This document shows positions 1 through 10,000 of a DNA stretch of 64,000 nucleotides, piece after piece. The first letter of the stretch is position 1. Each line of letters starts with the position of its first letter. The notes below the pieces were generated by a model. That model had not been told where the DNA came from. It ran no database searches and saw only the letters and a program-made list of their open reading frames with translations. The stretch covers positions 1 to 64,000 of the forward strand of contig CBDUYN010000010.1 in NCBI GenBank assembly GCA_965371445.1, read 5' to 3'. A program made the position numbers and the translations under genes. The stretch is from DASWIG01 sp965371445. GTDB lineage: Bacteria; Acidobacteriota; Thermoanaerobaculia; Multivoradales; J023.

Positions 1-143
1 TCCCGGGTCCCGGAAATACCATCCCGATTTCTCAGGTACCCTTCCCGGGTCCCGGGGACATCACCCAAAAAGCTGACCCCTGATTTCCGGGTCCCGGAAA
101 CGGCACCCGGATTCCTCAGGTGCTCTTCCCGGGGCCCGGGAAC
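1..143. repeat. Two imperfect GC-rich direct repeats
   Basis: A unit of about 57 bases at 1-57 recurs imperfectly at 86-143. Both copies open with a TCCGGGTCCCGGAAA-like block, contain an ATTC/TTTC-CTCAGGT core, and close with CTTCCCGGG followed by a GGCCC- or GTCCC-type palindrome. Each block is itself self-complementary (CCCGGGTCCCGGG-like), so each could form a hairpin. The array is cut by the window edge, so its full size is unknown. It lies just upstream of a decayed gene fragment and may be an intergenic REP-like family or a rearrangement scar. Confidence 0.6.
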
Positions 144-401
144 GCGGCCTGAAAGGCTCACCCCATGCGCAGGATTTGGCGCAGGGCAAATCCGAAGGAT
201 CTCCTGGCGCGCTTTTTCAGCGCCTTGGCGTAGCTTTCCAGCTCGGGCGCACGGCGCAGCAACACGGCGAGCTCTTTGGGCGGCTCGCTCCCCTTCTTGC
301 GACGCCTTTCAGGGCGATGCTCGGGCAAGGTGATATCTCGTCTTTCACTTCGTTGACCTGGCGTACGCCGAAGAGGACGACTTCCACCGACTTACCACGC
401 T

Positions 402-641
402 CTGCCGATCGCCATCGTCGCCGCCGGCATGGACGCCACCCTGCCGAGCGTTCTGGGCGGGCTTTTCCCCGGTGCGCTGATCGCTCTGCCGAGCTCGGTG
501 GGCTACGGCGTCGCCCGCGGCGGCGAGACCGCTCTTCATGCCGCGCTCGCGAGCTGTGCGCCGGGGATCGTCGTCGTCAACATCGACAACGGTTACGGCG
601 CGGAGTGTGCGGCGCTGCGCATGCTGCGCCTGCGGCGTTGA
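402..641 (+). pseudogene. larB: 3' remnant of larB (nickel-pincer cofactor biosynthesis)
   Basis: The frame encodes about 79 residues matching the C-terminal end of LarB, the pyridinium-3,5-biscarboxylic acid mononucleotide synthase of the lactate racemase nickel-pincer pathway. Family hallmarks are an AAGM-DATLPSV-GGL stretch, PSSVGYGVARGG, ALASCAPG and VVNIDNGYGA. The frame closes upstream at a TGA (354-356), and the only ATG is at 429, inside conserved sequence. The N-terminal two thirds, including the nucleotide-binding part, is therefore missing. No larC or larE is seen nearby. I read it as a decayed or truncated gene rather than a functional short protein. Confidence 0.7.
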
Positions 642-664
642 GCGACCTCTGATATCTTGCGGCC

Positions 665-1948
665 ATGCTGCAAAAAAACTTGACGTGGCTCGCCCTGCTC
701 GGCCTTGCCTTGACGGCGGCCGTGGCCCTCGCCGCCGACGCCGGCCACGAGGCCTGGATCCTGACCGGTGCCCGCGTCCTCGCCGAGGACGGTGGGAGCT
801 TCCTCGACGACACCGCCGTCCTCGTCGAGGACGGCCGCATCCGCGAGGTCGGCCCCGGCGCCGCGTCGGCGTCGGCGATGCGGATCGACGCCGGCGGCCT
901 CTACGTCGTCCCGGGGCTGATCGACCTCCACACCCACCTCCTGCTCCATCCCTACGACGAGACGTCGTGGAACGACCAGGTCCTGAAAGAACAGCTCGAG
1001 CTGCGGACGATTCGCGCCGTGGTCGCCGCCCGGGCGACGCTTGAGGCGGGATTCACGACGATCCGCGAGCTCGGCACCGAAGGCGCCGCCTACGCCGACG
1101 TGGCGCTGCGCGACGCGGTGGCGTCGGGGCTCGTCCCGGGTCCGCGGATCCTCGCCGCGACGCGGGCGCTCGTCGCCACCGGCGCCTACGGCCCGGCGGG
1201 CTTCGACCCGCGCTGGAAGATGCCCAAAGGCGCCCAGGTGGCCGACGGCGTCGACGGTGTTACCCGGGCGGTGCGCGAGCAGATCGCCGCTGGCGCCGAC
1301 TGGATCAAGGTCTACGCGGACTACCGGCGTCGTCCGGGAGATCCCTCGACGGCGACCTTCTCTTTGGCCGAGCTTCAGGCGATCGTCGCCGAGGCGACGA
1401 GCGCGGGCCTGCCGGTCGCGGCCCACGCCGCCACCGACGAGGCGATCCGTCGCGCTGTCGCGGCCGGCGTGAAGACGATCGAGCACGGCTACGGCGCCTC
1501 GGAGGAGGTGCTGACGCTCATGCGCGAGAGCGGCGTCGTCCTCTGCCCGACGCTGGCGGCGTCAGAGGCGATCTCGCGCTACGGCGGCTGGGAGCCCGGG
1601 ACGCCGGATCCGCCGCGGGTCGTGGCGGCCCGCGAGCTCATGGAGCGCGCCTTGAAGACGGGCGTCACCGTCGCCCTGGGCTCCGACGCCGGGGTCTTCG
1701 CCCACGGCGAGAACGTCCACGAGATGGAGCTCATGGTCGACTATGGGATGACGCCGCGCGCGGTGCTTCACGCCGCGACGTCGGGTGCCGCCCGCGTCCT
1801 GGGACGCGACGGCGACCTGGGACGGATCGCACCGGGCTACGTCGCGGACCTCGTCGTGGTCGACGGCGATCCGCTCGCCGACGTCTCCAACCTGCGGCGC
1901 GTCGTCCTGGTCGTGCAGGACGGACGGCTGGTCGTCGACCGACGCTGA
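665..1948 (+). CDS. Secreted metal-dependent amidohydrolase (imidazolonepropionase/prolidase-like)
   Basis: This 427-residue protein starts with a typical signal peptide (charged MLQKN, hydrophobic core, ALAAD), so it is probably periplasmic or secreted. It has the amidohydrolase-superfamily layout: a small N-terminal beta-sandwich with G-A-R-V, then GLIDLHTHL with the metal-binding HxH at H89 and H91. A DWIKVYAD segment carries the likely carboxylated Lys, followed by AAHA and IEHGYG His ligands and SDAG with the catalytic Asp. The C-terminal segment (HAATSGAARVLG, then GYVADLVVVDGDPL) is typical of imidazolonepropionase-like and Xaa-Pro dipeptidase-like members. The substrate cannot be told. 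No Shine-Dalgarno stands out before the ATG. The next gene begins about 40 bases downstream on the same strand. Confidence 0.88.
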   Translation: MLQKNLTWLALLGLALTAAVALAADAGHEAWILTGARVLAEDGGSFLDDTAVLVEDGRIREVGPGAASASAMRIDAGGLYVVPGLIDLHTHLLLHPYDETSWNDQVLKEQLELRTIRAVVAARATLEAGFTTIRELGTEGAAYADVALRDAVASGLVPGPRILAATRALVATGAYGPAGFDPRWKMPKGAQVADGVDGVTRAVREQIAAGADWIKVYADYRRRPGDPSTATFSLAELQAIVAEATSAGLPVAAHAATDEAIRRAVAAGVKTIEHGYGASEEVLTLMRESGVVLCPTLAASEAISRYGGWEPGTPDPPRVVAARELMERALKTGVTVALGSDAGVFAHGENVHEMELMVDYGMTPRAVLHAATSGAARVLGRDGDLGRIAPGYVADLVVVDGDPLADVSNLRRVVLVVQDGRLVVDRR

Positions 1949-1989
1949 GGGCGTGGCGATGCCGCCCGGTGGGTGAAAGAATCCGGGCC

Positions 1990-3750
1990 ATGACGACAAA
2001 GACGACTCTCGTAGCCCTCGTGGCCTTGCTTGTCTCCTCCACACTGACGGCCCAGACGCCCGCCGGCTCCCATCTCGACCCCGTAGCCGCCGCGGCCATC
2101 GCCGAGGACGGCGCCCCACCGCGCGGCAACGAGCCCCCTCCGAACGCTGGCGACGGCCTCCGCTTCGAGGACGTCGCCGCCGCGGCCGGCTTAAGCTTCC
2201 GCTACACCTTCGGCGACTACGCCTACGACAACATCCTGGAATCGAGCGGCTCCGGTGTCCTCTGGCTCGACCACGACGGCGACGGCGACCAGGACCTCTA
2301 TCTCTTGAACGGCACCTACATCGAAAACGTGAGCGACCCGAAGGGACGCGTCTTCGAGGGCGAGCGCAACCGCTTCTATTGCAACGAGGGTGACGCTACC
2401 TTCACCGACTGCACCGAGGCGTCGGGCCTCGGCGATCCGGTCTGGAGCATGGGGGCGTCGGCCGGCGACTTCGACGACGACGGCGACCTTGACGTCTTCC
2501 TCGCCAACTACGGACCCAACCGCCTCTTCAGAAACGATGGCGACGGCTCCTTCGTGGACGTCGCCGAGGAGGTCGGCCTCGTCGGTCCCGAGGCCTTGAA
2601 CGGCTTCGTCAAGTGGAGCGTCGGCGCCTCGTGGCTCGACGCCGACCGCGACGGCGACTTGGACCTCATGGTCTGCAACTTCCTCGCCTTCGATCCCTAC
2701 CATCTCCATCCGGGCAAGGAGTGGGAGATGCCGCAGCCGGCCGAGTACCGCGGCCAGCCGAGCCTCCTCTACCTCCAGGACGGCGGACGCTTCGTCGATC
2801 GGACCCGGGAGGCGGGCCTCTACCGGGAAGGCTCGCGCTGCATGGGCATCACGGTCCTCGACTTCGACGGCGACGGATGGCTCGACGTCTTCCAGGGCAA
2901 CGACCACCAGCCCAACTTCCTCTTCCGCGCCCGCGGCGACGGCACCTACGAGGAGATCGGTGAATCAAGCGGCCTGGCGGTCAACGACGAGGGCATCGGC
3001 ACGGGCTCGATGCATGGCTCGCCGGGCGACGTCGACGGCGACGGCCGGCTCGACCTGCTGGTCGTCGACCTGCGCCACGGCAGCCTCTACCGCCGAAGCG
3101 GCGAGGCGATCCTCTTCGCCGACGCCACCTGGGCGAGCGGCGTCGGTCATCTCCTCGACGGCCTCGGCCAATGGGGTGCCGGCCTCCAGGACCTCGACAA
3201 CGACGGCGACCTCGATCTTTTTACGACCAACGGCGTCGCCCACATCCTGGTCGGGCAATACCCGATGCTGGCCGCAAACGACGGCCAGGGCCACTTTCGC
3301 GACGCCCGGGGAGCGGCCGGACCCTACTTCGCCACGCCGCGCTCCGGCCGCGGCGCCGCTTTTGCCGACTACGACAACGACGGCGACCTCGATATCGTCG
3401 TCAACCACGTCGACCACCGGGCTTCCGTGGCGCTCTTGCGCAACGTGAGCGACGCCGGCGCGTGGGTGGGGTTCGAGCTGGTGGGCCGGCGTCCGCGCAC
3501 GGCCTACGGCGCGCGGTTGGAGCTTGAGGCCGGCGGTAGGCGTCTCGTCCGGGTGCATCAGCCCAACGCCGGCTACCTCTCGGCCAACGATCCGCGGGTA
3601 CACTTCGGCCTGGGGACGGCAACGGCGATCGACCGGCTCACCGTCCGCTGGCCGTCGGGGGCCGAGCAGAGCTGGGCGGAGATCGAGACCGGGCGGTATT
3701 GGGTGCTGGAAGAGGGCGTCGCCGAGGCGCGTCCGGCGTCGGTGCGCTAG
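1990..3750 (+). CDS. CRTAC1-type secreted FG-GAP/ASPIC-UnbV protein
   Basis: This is a 586-residue exported protein. I chose the ATG at 1990 over the in-frame GTG at 1969 because it begins directly with a signal peptide (MTTKTTLVALVALLV, cleavage near LTAQ). The body carries at least seven FG-GAP/VCBS calcium-loop motifs of the D-x-D-x-D-G-D-x-D-L type, for example DHDGDGDQDL, DFDDDGDLDV, DVDGDGRLDL and DYDNDGDLDI, which predict a seven-bladed integrin-like propeller. The C-terminus matches the ASPIC/UnbV domain (VRVHQPNAGYLSAN, then VHFGLG and VRWPSG). CRTAC1-family proteins are abundant in Acidobacteriota and Planctomycetes, and their function is mostly unassigned. The stop codon meets the minus-strand reading frame from the other side. 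Confidence 0.9.
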   Translation: MTTKTTLVALVALLVSSTLTAQTPAGSHLDPVAAAAIAEDGAPPRGNEPPPNAGDGLRFEDVAAAAGLSFRYTFGDYAYDNILESSGSGVLWLDHDGDGDQDLYLLNGTYIENVSDPKGRVFEGERNRFYCNEGDATFTDCTEASGLGDPVWSMGASAGDFDDDGDLDVFLANYGPNRLFRNDGDGSFVDVAEEVGLVGPEALNGFVKWSVGASWLDADRDGDLDLMVCNFLAFDPYHLHPGKEWEMPQPAEYRGQPSLLYLQDGGRFVDRTREAGLYREGSRCMGITVLDFDGDGWLDVFQGNDHQPNFLFRARGDGTYEEIGESSGLAVNDEGIGTGSMHGSPGDVDGDGRLDLLVVDLRHGSLYRRSGEAILFADATWASGVGHLLDGLGQWGAGLQDLDNDGDLDLFTTNGVAHILVGQYPMLAANDGQGHFRDARGAAGPYFATPRSGRGAAFADYDNDGDLDIVVNHVDHRASVALLRNVSDAGAWVGFELVGRRPRTAYGARLELEAGGRRLVRVHQPNAGYLSANDPRVHFGLGTATAIDRLTVRWPSGAEQSWAEIETGRYWVLEEGVAEARPASVR

Positions 3751-3794
3751 GCGTCCGGCTCCTCGATCAGGGTCATGACGATCGATTCGCTCAT
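3747..3794 (-). CDS. Possible 15-residue ORF downstream of the deaminase gene
   Basis: The frame MSESIVMTLIEEPDA starts 18 bases past the stop of the minus-strand deaminase gene and has an AGGAGA Shine-Dalgarno-like block a few bases before its ATG. Its stop codon overlaps the stop of the CRTAC1 gene tail to tail. The length is too short to judge from codon use, and it may be a chance frame or a remnant. It is listed only because the ribosome-binding site is good and the spacing looks operon-like. Confidence 0.2.
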   Translation of the reverse strand: MSESIVMTLIEEPDA

Positions 3795-3812
3795 CGTTGG
3801 TTCTCCTGAGGG

Positions 3813-4307
3813 TCAGAGGGTAACGGAATCGTCCTGGTTGCCGTACGGCTCGACGACCTCCTCGGTCACGCAGAGCTCGACCCCGGCCGACGCGAACATC
3901 TCACGGCTCTCGCCGCCCGCGTGGTAGAGCCGCCTCGCGACGACCCGGCGGATGCCGACGCTGATGATCAGCATCGCGCAGGACCGGCACGGCTCCATCG
4001 TGCAGTAGAGGGTCGTCCCTTCGAGCGAGAGCCCGTATCTCGCGGCCTGACAGATGGCGTTCTGCTCGGCGTGGATCGTCCGCACGCAGTGCTTGCGGAC
4101 CGACCCGTCCTCGTCCGCGACCTGCTTTAGGAGGTGGCCCACCTCGTCGCAATGCGGGAGGCCGGGCGGGGAACCTACGTACCCCGTACAGATGATTCGT
4201 TTCTCTCGGACGACGACGCAACCGCTTCGTCCCCGGTCACAGGTGGCGCGGCTCGCCACTTGCGAGACGAGACCGAGAAAGTAGTCGTCCCAGGGCGGTC
4301 GATTCAC
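3813..4307 (-). CDS. dCMP deaminase family protein (ComEB-like)
   Basis: This 164-residue protein is a zinc-dependent cytidine/deoxycytidylate deaminase-family enzyme, expected to convert dCMP to dUMP for thymidylate synthesis. The zinc site is visible as HAEQNAI (His ligand plus catalytic Glu) and TMEPCRSCAML (PCxxC with both Cys ligands). The earlier CDRGRSGCVVV and GYVGSPPGLPHCDE segments match the dCMP deaminase/ComEB branch, including the extra Cys/His cluster typical of it. Length is normal for the family. It is transcribed away from the permease gene, with about 250 bases between the divergent starts. A purely cytoplasmic nucleotide-metabolism role is likely. Confidence 0.9.
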   Translation of the reverse strand: MNRPPWDDYFLGLVSQVASRATCDRGRSGCVVVREKRIICTGYVGSPPGLPHCDEVGHLLKQVADEDGSVRKHCVRTIHAEQNAICQAARYGLSLEGTTLYCTMEPCRSCAMLIISVGIRRVVARRLYHAGGESREMFASAGVELCVTEEVVEPYGNQDDSVTL

Positions 4308-4559
4308 GCGGATCTCCTTTCGTGGTGGATGCTACCACGCCCCTCCGCCAACCCTGGCCGGAGTGCCGGAGGTGCCGGAGCTTTGTGCTTGACTTCAGAT
4401 TCTGGGTTCGGTTATTCTTTTGCCGGTTCGATTTCGGCCGCTTCTGCCCGGTTTCTTGAGATAAACGGCGTCCTCCGAACGAATTCGGGGGGGCACTTGT
4501 TTGAAGGAGCTATTGATGCAAGAGGGAAGCAAGTGGAGTAGCGATGGGAGGCGAGTTCC
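4308..4559. other. Divergent intergenic region between deaminase and permease genes
   Basis: These 252 bases separate divergent genes and must hold promoters for both. The stretch is clearly less GC-rich than its flanks, notably around 4400-4510, as expected for promoter DNA. I see no convincing consensus -35/-10 pair, operator palindrome or riboswitch. The last 45 bases contain the short leader frame described separately. Confidence 0.5.
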
Positions 4560-4563
4560 GTGA
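4516..4563 (+). CDS. Putative 15-codon leader peptide coupled to the permease gene
   Basis: An ATG at 4516 preceded by GAAGGAGC opens a 15-codon frame (MQEGSKWSSDGRRVP). Its TGA at 4561-4563 overlaps the GTG start of the permease gene in a GTGA junction. The leader SD is better than the GGGAGG that lies inside the leader just before the GTG. This arrangement would let ribosomes finishing the leader re-initiate on the permease. The peptide has no recognisable attenuation signal such as codon runs. It could be chance, but the SD plus exact overlap makes translational coupling plausible. Confidence 0.35.
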   Translation: MQEGSKWSSDGRRVP

Positions 4564-6980
4564 GTGGACTTTGGAACGACTTGCTTCTGGGCGTGCGCCG
4601 CTTGGTCCGTGAGCCGAGGCTGTCGGGGATGGTGGTTTTTTGTCTGGCTCTTGGCATCGGTGGCAACAGTCTGGTCTTCACCATGATCCACGCGACCCTG
4701 CTGGCGCCTCTGCCGTATCCCGAGGCGGAGCGGATCGTGACGATCTCCGACACCTACGAGGGCCAGTCCCACGAGGTGTCGCCTCCGAATTACGCGGCCC
4801 GTGAGGAGGAGGCGGAAAGCTTTGCGGCGATCGCAGCCATCCAGCTGCGGAACCTCAACCTGGCCTTCGCGGACGAGCCGCTGCGGGTCGAGAGTGCCGC
4901 GGTCTCGGCGGGCTTTTTCGACGTCTTCGCCACCGCCCCGGTGATCGGGCGTGCCTTCGCGGCCGAAGAGGACCGGCGCGCCGCGGCGGCGCCGGTGGCG
5001 ATCCTCTCCCACAGCCTGTGGCAGAACCTCTTTTCGGGCGATCCCGGGGTCCTGGGAGAGTCGGTGGTGCTCGACAGCTCCGGCTTCACCGTAATCGGCG
5101 TGATGCCCCGCGGCTTCTCCTATCCGTCCGGTACCCAGGTCTGGGTGCCTCTGGGCCTCGATTCCGAAAGGGCGCCGCAGCGCTTTTGGCACAACATCTT
5201 CGCCGTGGCGCGCCTGGGGCCGGAGGCCACCGAACAGTCGGCGCAGACGGAGCTGACCGCTCTGGCCTGTCGGATGGAGGAAGCCTACCCCGACACCAAC
5301 GGCGGCTGGGGGGCGCAGGTTCTCAGCCTGCACGAGTACCTGGTGGGCGACCAGAGGGCGACCCTGATTTCACTCCAGGGGGCCGGGGCCTTTTTCCTGC
5401 TCCTCGTCTGCGCGAACGTCGCGAGCCTGCTCTTGGTCCGGGCCATCCGCCGCAGCGGTGAGCTCGCCCTGCGCTCCGCCCTCGGCGCCGGACGTTGGCC
5501 GCTGGTCCGGCAGGCCTTGGTGGAGAGCCTCCTTCTCTCGCTGCTCGGCGGTGTGATCGGGCTGGGGCTGACCGCCCTCAGTCTCGGATCGCTTCTGGCC
5601 CTGGTACCGCCTCAGGTCGGCAACCTCGGAGACGTCGGAGTCGATACGACGGTGGTCCTTTTCACCTTCGCCCTGGCCTTTCTCTGCGGCCTGATCGCCG
5701 GGGTCCTGCCGGCTTTGCGCACGGTGCGCGCCGACGTCAACTCCCTGCTCCAGGGTGGGCTCGGCCGCAGCGCCGGGGTGCGCACGGAGCGGCGGGTGCA
5801 GTCGTTCCTGGTGGTGGCCGAGGTGGCGGTCACCGCGATCTTGCTGGTCGCCGCCGGCTCCATGATCCGCAGCTTCCAGAAGCTCCAGGCCGTGGACACG
5901 AATTTCGAAACCTCGAACCTCCTGAGCCTGCAGATCTCCTTGCCCGACGTCACCTATCCGGACATCGCGGACCGGTCGCTTTTCACCCGGCGGCTGCTCG
6001 AGCGCGTGCGGGAGGTCCCCGGGGTCGAGGCCGCCGGGACCTCCAACGTGCTGCCGTTCGACCCACGGCCCGTGCAAGCCCTCTTCTCGGTGAGAGGACG
6101 GCCGCCGAAAGAGCCGGGCGAGATGCTGATCACCAAGCACAGGCTGGTGAGCCCGGGCTATCTCGGCACCCTGGGCCTGCCGATCGAGGGCCGCGACTTC
6201 ACCGAGCTCGACGACATGGCGGCGCTGGCGGACGGCGGTGGAGCGGTGGTCGTCAGCGAAGAGCTCGCCCGCATCTACTGGGGCGACCAGGATCCCCTCG
6301 GCCAGCAGGTCAAGCGTGGCAACTACGAGTCGGCGAACCCTTGGTTGACGGTGGTCGGCGTCGTGCCCGACCTGCGTGACGTGACCCTCGACCAAAGGGA
6401 GGAAGCCACCTGGTACCTGCCGAGCTCCCAACACCGCTTCCGCTACCTGCGACTCCTGGTGAGGACGCGGGCCAACCCCGAGTCCCTGGCGGGCCCGGTG
6501 CGTGAGGTGGTCCAGGAGCTCGACTCGCAGCTGCCGGTCCACGACGTGGCGACCATGGAGCAGCTGGTGGGCTCGACGATCGTCGACCGGCGCCTGAGCA
6601 CCGTGATCCTGGCGCTTTTCGCGCTGCTCAGCCTGGTCCTGGCGCAGATCGGCATCTACGGCCTGCTGTCCTATTCCGTGGCTAACCGGCAGAAAGAGAT
6701 CAGCATTCGCCTGGCGCTCGGGGCGGTCAACGCCCAGGTGAGGAACACGGTGGTGGGGCAGGGGATGCGGCTTGCCGCCATCGGTCTCGCCATCGGCCTG
6801 ATCGGAGCGCTGGCTCTCCACCGCTTCCTGACCCACCTGCTCTTCGAGGTGGAAGCCGGGGATCCGTTGACGCTGCTCCTGGTCTTCCTGTGTCTGGCTT
6901 TGGTGGCTCTGCTCGGCAGCGGCCTGCCCGCCTGGCGGGCGAGTCGGACGCTACCGGCCCAGGGCCTGCGCCAGGCCTGA
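4560..6980 (+). CDS. Orphan MacB/FtsX-type ABC permease (ADOP family)
   Basis: This 806-residue membrane protein has the duplicated layout of Acidobacterial duplicated orphan permeases. A first TM segment is followed by a MacB-like periplasmic core (about residues 45-250, with SPPNYAARE and VIGVMPRGFSYPSG), then an FtsX three-helix block (about 275-400). A second periplasmic core with the DPLGQQVKRG motif and a second FtsX block complete it (last about 120 residues, with RQKEISIRLALGA). No ATPase is encoded beside it, as is usual for this family. It starts with GTG, overlapping the stop of a short leader frame. It lies just upstream of the PKS genes on the same strand and could export a product or be unrelated; the sequence cannot decide. 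Confidence 0.88.
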   Translation: MSGLWNDLLLGVRRLVREPRLSGMVVFCLALGIGGNSLVFTMIHATLLAPLPYPEAERIVTISDTYEGQSHEVSPPNYAAREEEAESFAAIAAIQLRNLNLAFADEPLRVESAAVSAGFFDVFATAPVIGRAFAAEEDRRAAAAPVAILSHSLWQNLFSGDPGVLGESVVLDSSGFTVIGVMPRGFSYPSGTQVWVPLGLDSERAPQRFWHNIFAVARLGPEATEQSAQTELTALACRMEEAYPDTNGGWGAQVLSLHEYLVGDQRATLISLQGAGAFFLLLVCANVASLLLVRAIRRSGELALRSALGAGRWPLVRQALVESLLLSLLGGVIGLGLTALSLGSLLALVPPQVGNLGDVGVDTTVVLFTFALAFLCGLIAGVLPALRTVRADVNSLLQGGLGRSAGVRTERRVQSFLVVAEVAVTAILLVAAGSMIRSFQKLQAVDTNFETSNLLSLQISLPDVTYPDIADRSLFTRRLLERVREVPGVEAAGTSNVLPFDPRPVQALFSVRGRPPKEPGEMLITKHRLVSPGYLGTLGLPIEGRDFTELDDMAALADGGGAVVVSEELARIYWGDQDPLGQQVKRGNYESANPWLTVVGVVPDLRDVTLDQREEATWYLPSSQHRFRYLRLLVRTRANPESLAGPVREVVQELDSQLPVHDVATMEQLVGSTIVDRRLSTVILALFALLSLVLAQIGIYGLLSYSVANRQKEISIRLALGAVNAQVRNTVVGQGMRLAAIGLAIGLIGALALHRFLTHLLFEVEAGDPLTLLLVFLCLALVALLGSGLPAWRASRTLPAQGLRQA

Positions 6981-7047
6981 GAAGCCATGCTGTGATTTGT
7001 CCTTCCGCAGCAGGGTTTCCAGGTGATGTTGGCCCCGGAGGCCGGCG

Positions 7048-10000
7048 ATGAGCGTTTTGACCGATCCCGACACCCTGCTGCCGGAGATGCCCGAGGCCTA
7101 CGACACGGACGACGCCACCGACACGGCGTCCTACGACATCGCCGTCGTCGGTATGTCCGGGCGCTTTCCGGGTGCCGCCGACACCGAGGCCTTCTGGCGC
7201 AACCTGGTCGACGGCGTCGAGTCGATCCGCGACTTCACCGACGAGGAGCTCGAAGCGGTGGGCATCTCCCCGGAGGTCTACGGCCAGGCGGGCTACGTGC
7301 GCCGGGGGGCGGTGATCGGCGGCGTCGACCGCTTCGACGCCGCCCTTTTCGGCATGACGCCGCGCGAGGCCGAGGTCACGGATCCGCAGCACCGGCTGTT
7401 TCTGGAATGCGCCTGGGAGGCCCTGGAGGACGCCGGCTATCCGCCCCGGGAGTGCGACCTGCGGGTCGGCGTCTGGGGCGGCACGTTTCTGAGCACCTAC
7501 TTCTTCCAGGTGCTGTCGAACCCGCGGGCCATGGCCGCGGCCGGCGAGCTGCTGGTGCGCCACGGTAACGAGAAAGACTACCTGGCGACCCGCGTCGCCT
7601 ACCGGCTGGACCTGCGGGGCCCTGCCTGCACGGTGCAGTCGGCGTGCTCCACGTCGCTCGTGGCGGTGCACCACGCCTGCCAGTCGCTGCTCGCCCGGGA
7701 ATGCGACCTGGGCTTGGCCGGGGCAGTTGCGGTGCGCGTGCCCGAGGTCCGTGGCTATCCCTACGAGCCGGGCGGCATCATCTCCGCCGACGGCCGCTGC
7801 CGGCCCTTCGACGCCGAGGCCTCCGGCACCGTCTTCGGCCACGGCGTGGCGCTGGTGGCCCTCATGCGCCTCGACGAGGCGCTTCAAGCCGGGCACGAAA
7901 TCTACGCCGTCCTCAAGGGCACCGCGATCAACAACGACGGTGCCTCGAAGGTAGGTTTCACCGCGCCGAGCGTCGACGGCCAGGCCGGCGTCATCGCCGA
8001 CGCCCAGGCCATGGCCGGGGTCGAGCCGGACACCCTGGGCTACGTGGAGGCCCACGGCACGGGCACCACCCTGGGCGACCCGATCGAGGTGGCGGCTCTG
8101 ACGGAAGCGTTCCGCGCCGCCGACCCGGACGCCCCGGAAGGTACAGGGCGCATCGGCTACTGCGCCCTCGGCTCGGTGAAGAGCAACGTCGGGCACCTAA
8201 GCGGCGTCTCCGGCGTCACCGGCCTCATCAAGACGGCGCTGATGCTCGAGCGGCGGACCCTGCCGCCGAGCCTCCATTTCAAGACGCCCAACCCGCGCAT
8301 CGACTTCGCGTCGAGCCCGTTCTACATCAACACTCGCCTCCTGCCGTGGGAGAGCGAGCCGGGGCGTCCGCGGCGCGCCGGCGTCAGCTCCTTCGGCATG
8401 GGAGGCACCAACGCCCACGCGGTGCTGGAGGAGGCGCCCGAGGCGGCGCCGGGAGACGCCGGCCATCCCGTGCAGCTCCTGCTGCTCTCCGCTCGTAGCG
8501 AGGCCTCCCTCGAGCAAAAAAGCGTCGACCTGGCCCAGGCGCTCGAAGAGGGTCCGGCGGATCGGGACCTGGCCGACGTAGCCTTCACCCTCCACCGCGG
8601 CCGCCCGCGCCTGGAGCGCCGGCGCTTCCTGGTGGCCGAGGGGCTCGACGACGCCCGCCGGGCGCTGGCGGAGAAGGATCCGGAGCGGCTCCTGACGGTA
8701 CGCGAGGAAAAGAAGGACCGGCCGGTGCTCTTCCTCTTCCCGGGCCAGGGCTCCCAGTACGTGGACATGGGGCGAGGCCTCTACGAGAGCGAGCCGGTCT
8801 TCCAGACGGCCGTCGACCGCGTCGCCGAGCTGGCGAGGCCGCACCTCGGGCTCGACTTACGGGAGCTGCTGTATCCGTCCGGCACCGGGACGCAAGAGGC
8901 GGCCGAGCGCCTGTGCGAGACCCGCTTCGCCCAGCCGTCGATCTTCGTCGTGTCGTGGGCCGCGGCCGAGCTCCTGGCGGCCTGGGGCGTTACGCCCCAG
9001 GCCATGCTCGGCCACTCCGTCGGCGAGCTCGTGGCGGCGACGGTGGCCGGCGTCTTCCGCCTCGACGACGCCGTCATGGCGGTCGTGCAGAGGGGACGGC
9101 TGATGCAGTCGATGCCGACGGGCTCCATGCTCGCGGTCCCCCTGGCCGCCGCCGACCTGGAGCCCCGGCTGACCGGCGGCCTGGCCCTGGCGGCGGTCAA
9201 CGGCCCGGCGAGCTGCGTGGCCTCGGGCGAGGCCGAAGCGGTGGCGGCATTCGCCGAGAGCCTCGCGAAAGAGGGCGTCGAGAGTCGGCCGCTCCACACC
9301 TCCCACGCCTTCCACTCGGAGTCGATGGACCCGATCCTCGAGCCCTTTGCCAAGATCCTCGAGGGCATGGAGCTGCGGGCCCCCGAGCGTCCCTTCCCGT
9401 CGAACGTCACCGGTACCTGGATCACCGTCGAGGAGGCCACCGACCCGGCCTACTGGGCGCGCCAGATCCGCTCCACCGTGCGCTTCTCGGACGGCGTCGC
9501 CCTGCTCGCTGGCGAGCCCGAGGCGGTCTGGCTCGAGGTCGGCCCCGGACGCAGCCTGAGCTCGCTCGCCGGCCAGGACCCCGGGGCGGCGAAGCTTCCC
9601 CGCCTGGCCACGATCCGCCACCCCAAGGACCCGGACGGCGACCGCCGCTTCCTGCTCCACACCGTCGGCCGGCTGTGGCTAAACGGCGTCGCTTTGGACG
9701 GCGACGGTTTCTGGCAGGGCCAGCGCCGGCGCCGTTTGCGCCTGCCCACCTATCCCTTCGACCGCCGGCGCTACTGGGTGGAGCCCGGCGACGGCGGTCC
9801 GGTGATGTACGGTGGGCTCGCCGAGGGCGCCGGCGCGAAGCTCGGGGACACCTTTTACCTGCCCACCTGGACCCGCGACCGGCCGCTGCCGGCGCTCTCG
9901 CCAACAGCCGCCGCGGGCACCGGCCGCTGGCTGCTCGTCACCGACCGGCAGGGTCACGCCCTGGCCGACACCCTCGCCGAGCGGCTTCGGGCCGCGGACC

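Noticed and set aside
158..391. Minus-strand open frame ending in a basic helix-like segment
   Set aside because: It lacks any ATG, overlaps the larB remnant end, and no family is recognisable; it may be a fragment or chance.
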